NCBI GenBank assembly: GCA_029948255.1
Contig: JALIZF010001847.1
Location: forward strand, 558,001 to 622,000
DNA: 64,000 nucleotides
Direction: 5' to 3'
Source: Telmatactis stephensoni
Taxonomy: Eukaryota > Cnidaria > Anthozoa > Actiniaria > Isophelliidae
Under the pieces are notes generated by a model, which was not told the DNA's origin, ran no database searches, and saw only the letters and a list, made by a program, of their open reading frames with translations. Below are positions 56,690-64,000 of this stretch, in pieces. Positions within the stretch are counted from its first letter, which is position 1. Each line of letters starts with the position of its first letter. Both the position numbers and the translations under genes were made by a program.

Positions 56690-57865
56690 TTATTATACTT
56701 AATCGTCGCGACACTTAATTAATTCCACTATTTTCGCGATTTGCAAGAAAATGATGTCGTGAAAATTAAGTGTCGCGAAAATTTGGATGCGCGAAAATTA
56801 AGTGACTAAGCATATATAACTATTTCAAAAATGGTTGACGCGGGGGCGAATAGCAATCTGGCGATTGGTGATTGCACGACTGAAAGGAAATTTGGGGTAA
56901 CAAGAATTGCTTCATTTTCATTAATTAAATACCCAAGCAATACCGGTACCATGCAGTAAAGACCTTAGTGGACAAAATGGTCGATAAGCGATTCATATCT
57001 CTGCGCAGGATAGCGGTCTAATCAAGCATGACCACAGTTCAGCGATCATATGGAAACACGCTTCCGCGATCGTCCGCGCTCATATGGAAACAGATTCTGC
57101 GATCGAGCGATCCAAATGCATACCATAATATGATGATTCTTGTGAATGATATGAAACACCTAAAACCTCAAAAAAAACATTTCATAACTTATTTGTGCTT
57201 AGAATTTTGATAAAATGAGAGGAGTATTTAATGCAAAAGTATTATCGACGTAAATTAGTGAATACTACTGCTTATTTGAATAAATTCAAGAAAATTGACA
57301 CATCTTTTGAGCTTTCTACTGAAATGCTAGTCCGATCATTTTCGGCATAGCAAAATGAGCACCGGCAAAAAGGATTCGTTCGTTGTAAACACGAATGGAA
57401 GAGGTTTGAAGCTAAGAAATAGCTTATCAAACAGACGCTATGCTAATTTGGTAGTTGTCTGCGATCATATGGAAACACTGAGCTAGCGATCGTCCGCGAT
57501 CGTATGCTTGAGTGGACTCAGCGGTCCCGCGATCGTCCGCGATCATATGGAAACCAGGCTTCATTGCTTGTTTTGTACCGTAATTAAGTTATTCAACGTC
57601 TTCGTCGTCTTCATTATCAATATCCTCTGCACCAGGTTCTCTAAGTCTTTCATCTGTACAATCCTTGAAATTATTCTTTATAATTTAGTCCGATCAAGGA
57701 CTTGAATCTTTCTTCGACATATATATCAATTTTTAGACGCAATCGCGAAAATAAAGAGTCTTAGTTTTTACATATTTAACAAAATCGCGAAATTGAAGTG
57801 TCGCGAAATAATTCCATCACAAATTCGCGAAATTAAAGTGTCGCGAAAATTAAGCGTAATAAGGT
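56690..57865. mobile_element. ~1.2-kb composite element with CGCGAAAATTAAG ends
   Basis: Left end TATCTTATTATACTTAATCG with GTCGCGACACTTAAT; right end, reversed, TACCTTATTACGCTTAATTT with TCGCGACACTTTAAT. The motif (A)AGTGTCGCGAAA is iterated 2-3 times in each end. The middle (57037-57558) repeats GCGATCATATGGAAAC at least four times with GCGATCGTCCGCG words, probably a second element nested inside. No protein frame. Confidence 0.65.
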
Positions 57866-58754
57866 AATAAGGGTATATGCATCAGCACCCCCTACCCCAC
57901 CCCCACACACACTCCAAAACAATTAAACGTAAACAAAATGGATACATCTGAATCAAAACAAAAGACAATTTGTAACTTACTGCCATTAATCAAGGCAATG
58001 AAGTTAAAGGATTTGAGTTTAATTCGGTGTGCAAATTTAATTCTGTTTTTAACCTGTTTTAAACGTGAGCTTTCCTCAGGCTCTCCACGTGGTTTTAACT
58101 TAGCTTCACTTAGCTACAATGTCAAGGTCTCGGAAAGGGATTAAAAACGCAAAGTAGGCAGGCGACATGTGGAAGACAGTTTGTAGTATCTCTACATAGC
58201 GTTTTAATACCACATTATACTGTAAACGTCAGCTGCATTTCTGAGACAAAAAAGACACGCGTTTGCTGGTCAAAGATGCCTTAAAAATTACTGAAAATTT
58301 TATTTGTCAAATTTCAAACGATAAATGCTTTTTGCATGACTTTCAAATAAAATAAAATAACAATTCACTTCCCTCCTAAACATTAATTTTGCTTTGTATA
58401 TCTTAGATAAATCAGGAAGGCAAGTGGGCGATTACCTTGGTTCCAGAGATTTCTATCGTTATCCATATTGTCAATTTTCAAGCCACGTAGCGGCACAATT
58501 TTAAAGCAAAAGTGTCAGAAAAAGAGAAATCTTTGTAATCCCCTAAAGACGTAGGGAGATTGCATGGCCTGGTATTTCAACACTCAAATAAGCAAAATCA
58601 GAACTGAACAACATATACAGTCTCAGTTTTGCATGTATCACAAATGTTATACACGTTCACTGCCAGTGAGCAGTGCAGTCTTTGCAATGAGAATAAATAC
58701 CCAAAGCAGTTTCTAAAAGCCCACACAAATAAAACCAAAGATAATGACATTGGC
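57866..58754. other. Gene-free stretch
   Basis: AT-rich; one 69-codon frame at 57938-58144 has no recognisable features. Nothing else supported. Confidence 0.45.
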
Positions 58755-58960
58755 CACCGCTGTGGTCCAGGTTCAAGTTCCAGCTCGGGCACTGGACCAT
58801 TGGTGATCTGAGTTTGTTTGAGGAGTTTTTCTCTACCATGCCGAGGAGTTTTTTCTCCGGCTTCTCAGGTTTTTCCTCCCTCGGCAAAAAATAACACGTG
58901 CGATGAGCGTTATATGTAAAATATTTAATGTAGAGGTAGTGAGTGTGAGTGCCAGCAGAT
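58755..58960 (+). mobile_element. SINE-like element
   Basis: GTGGTCCAGGTTCAAGTTCC carries a B-box-like word. It is followed by GAGGAGTTTTTCTC, CCGAGGAGTTTTTTCTCCGG and TTCTCAGGTTTTTCCTCCCT, a pyrimidine-rich body typical of anthozoan tRNA-derived SINEs. The end shares GAGGTAGTGAGTGTGAGTGC with the repeat at ~527. The A box is not clear. Confidence 0.5.
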
Positions 58961-59540
58961 GAAGAACCACTATGAAGTGGATATGCTAAGACAGCTGCTG
59001 TCAAAACCAAAGGATGAAATAGTTATCGGAAAGAAAACCGGGTACGGGGGTGGTGAACGAGATTTCTGTGAAGCCGTATATATAGGAAAAACAGCGAGAT
59101 CATTAAACACTAGGAAAAGAGAGCATCAAGCCAATGTCAGATGTGTAAGTCTGAGTTGTTAGCGATTTATGAACAACCCACGTCACGACATCTTTTGGGA
59201 AGAAACAAAAACACTAGAAATAAGTGAAAAGGTGTGTGGTCCGAAGAAGATGGAAAAAGGCGTGGAATATTGCTAGAAATACGAACACTCTATTTGACAG
59301 AGACTCCAACAGAGTTCTCCCTTAAATTTATAATACATTATTAGAGCAAAGAGCTATGTTATTAGGGCGCTTTGTTATACGTAATTGAACATCGTGCGCT
59401 TCTATAACGTGCTCTAGTCAAAGCACGTGTCAGTTTATTGGCTTGTTTGTTTTGTCATTATAACTGAAAACTTCATTAACCTCTTTGTCCCTGACGATGG
59501 CTTGAAGGCACGAAGCTTGAACGTTAAAAAAGAGTCACAA
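58959..59540 (+). mobile_element. Penelope-like retroelement remnant (GIY-YIG end)
   Basis: The frame at 59068-59150 encodes VYIGKTARSLNTRKREHQAN, the second half of a GIY-YIG endonuclease motif as found at the C-terminus of Penelope-like elements. Downstream TCCCTGACGATGGCTTGAAG..CACGAAGCTTGAACG resembles the 3' end of such elements. Stops interrupt the frame and the reverse transcriptase is absent, so it is dead. Confidence 0.55.
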
Positions 59541-59838
59541 CACGTAGAAGAAATGTACTGACACCTACGCAGTGCTTAGATTTAAGTAATGGTCCTTAGA
59601 AAAACTATAGGGCTGAAGGCGCGAATTAGCTTGAACGTTAAAAAAGAGTCACAACATGTAGAAGAAACGTACTGACACCTACGCAGTGCTTAGATTTAAG
59701 TAATGGTCCTTAGAAAAACTATAGGGCTGAAGGCGCGAATTAGCTTGAACGTTAGAAAAGAGTCACAACACGTAGAAGAAACGTACTGACACCTACGCAG
59801 TGCTTAGATTTAAGTAATGGTCCTTAGAAAAACTATAG
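59520..59838. repeat. 114-bp tandem repeat, 2.8 units
   Basis: AACGTTAAAAAAGAGTCACA starts at 59520, 59634 and 59748 (GTTAGAAAAG variant in the third). Units share ACTGACACCTACGCAGTGCT and TTAGAAAAACTATAG. Very low divergence implies recent expansion of the 3' end of the Penelope-like remnant. Confidence 0.92.
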
Positions 59839-60005
59839 AGGCTTTGCACCATCACGGAGACGACAGCCATGACAGGAGGCGGGAAAAATAGAGTCTGGAC
59901 TAATTTGGTTAACACGACAAAGAGTTCAATTTCCCAGGGGAACAGACTCTATCGTTGTGCCTCCTGTCATGGTTGCCATCACGTGATGGTGCAAAGCCTC
60001 GATAG
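59833..60005. mobile_element. ~170-bp MITE, ~45-bp ends
   Basis: CTATAGAGGCTTTGCACCAT mirrors ATGGTGCAAAGCCTCGATAG; inner CAGCCATGACAGGAGGC pairs with GCCTCCTGTCATGGTTG, and GAGTCT with AGACTC. Inserted at the right edge of the 114-bp array. Confidence 0.8.
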
Positions 60006-60357
60006 TACTTTCTATTGTTCTGCGGCATATTGCTTTCCCAATATCTGAATTTTGAGATATTCGTGCTCGGGATGTATCAACCTTTGAAGAACATGTTTTT
60101 GAATGCATATTTTTGAAACTTGTTTCTAAAAAGATTTTCTTTTGAATTTAATATTTTCAACCAATCACAGGAGTCAAACATAATAGAAAAGAAAGGCTAC
60201 CAATTTGCATTGTACCTCACATAGAATCACTCTAGTATTTATGTTTATAAGGGTTATCTCCAAAAGGAAATCATTAAATGAATAAGAAATAAGTATATGT
60301 GCTTCTCTACAAAGTTACAACGATATTTCATGTTTTAGCTAATAAGATGAATGGTTT

Positions 60358-60650
60358 AATATACAATACAATACAATACAATACAATACAATACAATACA
60401 ATACAATACAATACAATACAATACAATACAATACAGTATAGCACCATACAATACAGTATAGCACCATACAATACAAAACAATGTAATACAATACAATACA
60501 ATACAGTACAGTACAGTACAGTACAGTACAATACAATACAATACAATACAATACAATACAATACAATACAATACAATACAATACAATACAATAAATACAA
60601 TACAATACAATACAATACAATACAATACAATACAATACAATACAATACCG
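60358..60650. repeat. (AATAC)n pentanucleotide microsatellite
   Basis: About 290 bp of ATACA units with variant AGTACA, AGTATAGCACCATACA and ATGCA stretches at ~60430-60500 and the end. It is open in several frames on both strands because the 5-bp unit yields stop-free 15-bp cycles; not coding. Confidence 0.97.
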
Positions 60651-61116
60651 GCAATGCAATGCAATGCAATACAGCCCGGCACATGGCACAACACAGGAGC
60701 CATGCATTTGTCTACAAGGTAATTTTAAATGAAGCATCTATTATCTACAACACAATTCAAATAAAATGACAACAATGATTGCGTGCAACATATAGACAGC
60801 ATAGAATGCTTATAACCATAAGATCAACGACTACAGATAAACTCGGTGCCATCATGTCCTAAATTCTACGTCAGTCTTCTTGTGCTTTATTAATCTCATA
60901 ATTAATTAAAGGCAACCGCAATATCTCTGCTACTCAATATTCCATTGCATTGCTTCCTTTTCAAAGGGAAATGTTTAGACAAATGGCTCTAGACGTACCT
61001 ACTTTATCTTCATGCTATAACGCGCAGGAAACAAGAGATAAGAGTGCCTCTGCGTGATCGTACATGATAACCGTGATAGTATTTGAAGTGTGTTATGACA
61101 AGTAAGCGTGATTATA

Positions 61117-61535
61117 CGTGTCGTGACGTGAGGTCAGCGTGTTTGGAACAGAATTAGAAACTAAACTAGATAACGGTGATGACATTTTAAGTTTTATTGA
61201 TCATACATATTGTCATGACGTGAAGTCAGTCATGAACAAACGTGTCGTGACGTGAGGTCAGCGTGTTTGGAACAAAATTAGACTACTAAACTAGATAACT
61301 GTGATGATATTTTAAGTTTTATTGATCATACATATTGTCATGACGTGAAGTCAGTCATGAACAAACGTGTCGTGACGTGAGGTGAACGTGTTTGGAACAA
61401 AATTAGAAAGTAAACTAGATAACTGTGATGATATTTTAAGTTTTATTGATCATACATATTGTCATGACGTGATGTTAGTCATGAACAAACGTGTCATGAC
61501 GTGAGGTTAACGTGTTTGGAACAGAATTAGAAACG
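61117..61535. repeat. ~124-bp tandem repeat, ~3.4 units
   Basis: CGTGTCGTGACGTGAGGTCA starts at 61117, 61241, 61365 and 61490 (CGTGTCATGACGTGAGG). Each unit contains GTTTGGAACA.AATTAGA, AACTAGATAAC and ATTGTCATGACGTGAAGTCA. Adjacent CATGACGT / ACGTCATG-type words are partly self-complementary. Confidence 0.92.
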
Positions 61536-62192
61536 TTGTTCGAAATTCAAAGACGTCGGACACGTCTAACAAAGCCAATTGAAAACATGCCGTGGATAGC
61601 GAGGACCATCTGTTATAGCTACCGTAAAACCCTGCTAATTGATATTTAGAAGGGACTGAGGAAAAAAAAACCCTCAGAAATAGCGGAGTTTGAAATCATT
61701 TGTTCTTTTAAAGGCTCATATTTGATTATCTCTGAAAAGTCGTTCCAGATCTCATTGTCATTGGGCAAAAACCTATTTCTGTATAAACTAAATCTTGCTT
61801 GGGAATTTGCTGAAAACACATACCAATAAAATCACAAGGCCTTAAAACATGCACACTTTTGTAGATCATATCATTAACTATGAATATAGGATGGATGGGT
61901 AGACGAACAAATGGATGGATGGATGGATCAATCGATCGATTGGATTGATGAAAACAGGCATGAATTAATGCATGCTTTCAGAATAATTTGAAAACATTGC
62001 TAGAGGGAAATTTGGTATTTTGGTTTTCAAGGGGTAAGTTTACTAGTTTGAAACTCGTCCAATTTCAGTCTAATACCTGTGGGGTTTGATTTGCCATTTT
62101 CTAATCATACCGACAAAATTCTTATTGGGATATGGCTTGTAAATCAATTTATTACTCTGCGGGACAGACGATTATTATTGATAACGACGAAG

Positions 62193-62445
62193 ATAAGGAG
62201 AACGAAACAGTTTGATGTCAACCGGAATTACTCAATATAGATCAGTCGTATATCAAAAACATTTTAAGCAACAACTACAATTTCACCAAATCTGATAACG
62301 TTTTCCGTTTAATATAAATATAGTTTTCTATATATTTTTCAGATAAGTAGAACGAAACAGTGTGATGTCAACCGCAGGATAACTCAATGTAGATCAATTT
62401 TATATCAAAAACAATTCAAGCAACTGCTGTTTGATAACGTTTTCT
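62193..62445. repeat. Direct duplication, period ~148 bp
   Basis: ATAAGGAGAACGAAACAGTT...GATGTCAACCGG (62193) recurs as ATAAGTAGAACGAAACAGTG...GATGTCAACCGC (~62343), followed in both by AACTCAAT.TAGATCA and GATAACGTTTTC. Two units. Confidence 0.75.
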
Positions 62446-62767
62446 ATTTTTGTTTCTATTTATTTTTAATACCCAAGAACAATATCCCAGGAAGACATTT
62501 GCTGTGAATCGGTATAGATCACACATTAATCGAACTCGAGTTACCTCATGCAAGCTCGTACGTTCCCAGGGCCCTTCGCTTGGGGTCAGACGGGAAAAGA
62601 CCCTGGCATCGGTCAATTTGACTGATATGAAAATAATAATAATGATATGAAAATAATAATAACAATACTCATCATTATCATTGTCATCATCTGCATCATC
62701 AACCTTTTTTAGTTTCTATTACCATTACTATCTTCGCCATATATATGTATTTCAGAAAAACTGACAA

Positions 62768-62945
62768 AAGGAAAGGAAAGGAAAGGAAAGGAAAGGAAAG
62801 GAAAGGAAAGGAAAGGAAAGGAAAGGAAAGGAAAGGAAAGGAAAGGAAAGGAAAGGAAAGGAAAGGAAAGGAAAGGAAAGGAAAGGAAAGGAAAGGAAAG
62901 GAAAGGAAAGGAAAGGAAAGGAAAGGAAAGGAAAGGAAAGGAAAA
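62768..62945. repeat. (GGAAA)n pentanucleotide microsatellite
   Basis: About 35 uninterrupted copies of GGAAA, a purine/pyrimidine strand-asymmetric tract. Frames across it are artefacts. Confidence 0.98.
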
Positions 62946-64000
62946 AATCATAACAAATTGTTTTTGATGTCGGACGTATTCAGGTCGAGACTAATATTGA
63001 TCGATCGAAGTTTTCAAAGGAGTAGCGTCTACCACTCAAAAATCTACTTAATAACTATTTGTTTTTCCAATTTCTGCCGCTATGTGTTTCAAAGAAAGCG
63101 TCTTTTCAAAACATGTGATCCAAGGCTCCACGATAGAGTTGTGCGCACCAAGGCGTCTGTAGTATTTCCGGCGAGTCCGCCTCTTTTCAATTTAACCTGA
63201 AATCCGGTGTTATGATTGAGTTTGAACGTTTTCTACAAAAGAAAATAAAAATTAAACTTCAATGTTTTCAATTAGAAGCATAAACGAGTTTAACAACAAA
63301 CCTTAAGAATTTCGCTTTTGTCTTATTTTCCTATTAAGATTTTCCCAACGGAAAGACATTGTTTTTTAATTGAGATGTGCAAAATATGTTCATAACGTGA
63401 TAGAATTTCCATTGAAACTTTAGAAAGTATTCAAATCTATTCACACTTTTAAGGATTCAACATCCGTTAATGAATATATTAAAATGAGATTTATTCTTTT
63501 GATGAATAATCCTATATAAAAGAAAATAATATCAAAACAACACGATTTTCCAGCAGTTTTATTTTTCCCTCCAAAAACATAAAATGAACAACGTACTCTA
63601 TACCGTATTTGGAGAAAAAAATAATTTCTTTTTATCTTCTAAGGAATATATGAATGGACGTCTTATCAAACAGGAAGCAGTTAGAGTACTAGTTATCATA
63701 AAAAAAGCTATTATGAAAAATTATATTCTCTACATTACATGACTTTTTAAATATTTCGTGATAAAACTGCATTTTTTTGGCAAAAATTGTTTTAAATATA
63801 TGTTACCATTTTTGTGCTAAGGCAATATCGCTTTTTCCTGATTCCGTTCGTTTTCTGTGTTTATTTGCTTATCTATTTCTTTACTCTCCTTCAATTTATC
63901 AGTTATCTATTCATGATATTTTATTTCTCTTTTTGTTTATCTTTCATCTATATATTTCATTGTACGCTTGTATAACTATATCTACTAACTTTATTTTCAC
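62946..64000. other. Gene-free right end
   Basis: AT-rich DNA with short frames only. No coding similarity, RNA gene or repeat family seen up to the window edge. Confidence 0.5.

Noticed and set aside
60299..60769. Long tyrosine/asparagine-rich frames on both strands
   Set aside because: Produced by the (AATAC)n microsatellite, which is stop-free in several frames.
62709..63200. Lys/Gly-rich and Phe/Ser-rich frames on opposite strands
   Set aside because: Translation of (GGAAA)n and its complement.
1..64000. CRISPR arrays, bacterial operons, rRNA genes
   Set aside because: Tandem repeats lack CRISPR-like spacing; intron-bearing animal genes dominate; no rRNA-like conserved blocks seen.

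Overview
The window looks like nuclear DNA from an anthozoan cnidarian (a stony coral or sea anemone). Three things point there: AT-rich sequence with multi-exon genes and GT-AG introns; genes of cnidarian flavour, above all the collagen + immunoglobulin + fibrinogen architecture known as CniFL (cnidarian ficolin-like); and a very dense load of small non-autonomous transposons, tRNA-derived SINE pieces and microsatellites. No bacterial, viral or organellar gene was seen. The organism assignment is inference from gene families, not a database match.

Layout. (1) Bases 10-14202, plus strand: one complete 15-exon gene. The exon phases join perfectly and the coding length is a multiple of three, giving 1,228 residues: signal peptide, seven-cysteine MANSC domain, about seven cadherin repeats, a membrane-proximal module resembling that of receptor tyrosine phosphatases, one transmembrane helix and a 150-residue tail without a phosphatase. 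(2) 16866-18910, plus strand: a CniFL gene (type II membrane anchor, coiled coil, collagen, three Ig domains, fibrinogen domain) whose Ig region is broken by single-base insertions. (3) 19.56-23.1 kb and 27.9-30.5 kb: a direct segmental duplication. Each copy carries an intact, intronless rhodopsin-family GPCR of 309 residues (13 differences). An LTR element sits only in copy A and a small transposon only in copy B. (4) 33690-35582, plus strand: a two-exon multi-pass membrane protein of unknown family. (5) 43162-44820, minus strand: a second CniFL gene, intact from collagen to stop, but its anchor-coding 5' part is replaced by a 355-bp inverted-repeat element. (6) 47276-48412, minus strand: a different intronless class A GPCR (378 residues), with a 79-bp tandem repeat starting just upstream of its ATG. 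(7) 48.4-64 kb: no convincing gene. It holds tandem repeats of 79, 114 and about 124 bp, pentanucleotide microsatellites, several inverted-repeat elements, a SINE and a Penelope-like remnant with a GIY-YIG motif.

The genes seem to share cell-surface roles (adhesion, pattern recognition, signalling) rather than one pathway; no operon-like logic applies. The points most worth following are the MANSC-cadherin-RPTP-like domain combination, the damaged oppositely oriented CniFL pair, the datable GPCR duplication, and several transposon families with clean target-site duplications. All coordinates of imperfect repeats are by eye and approximate.
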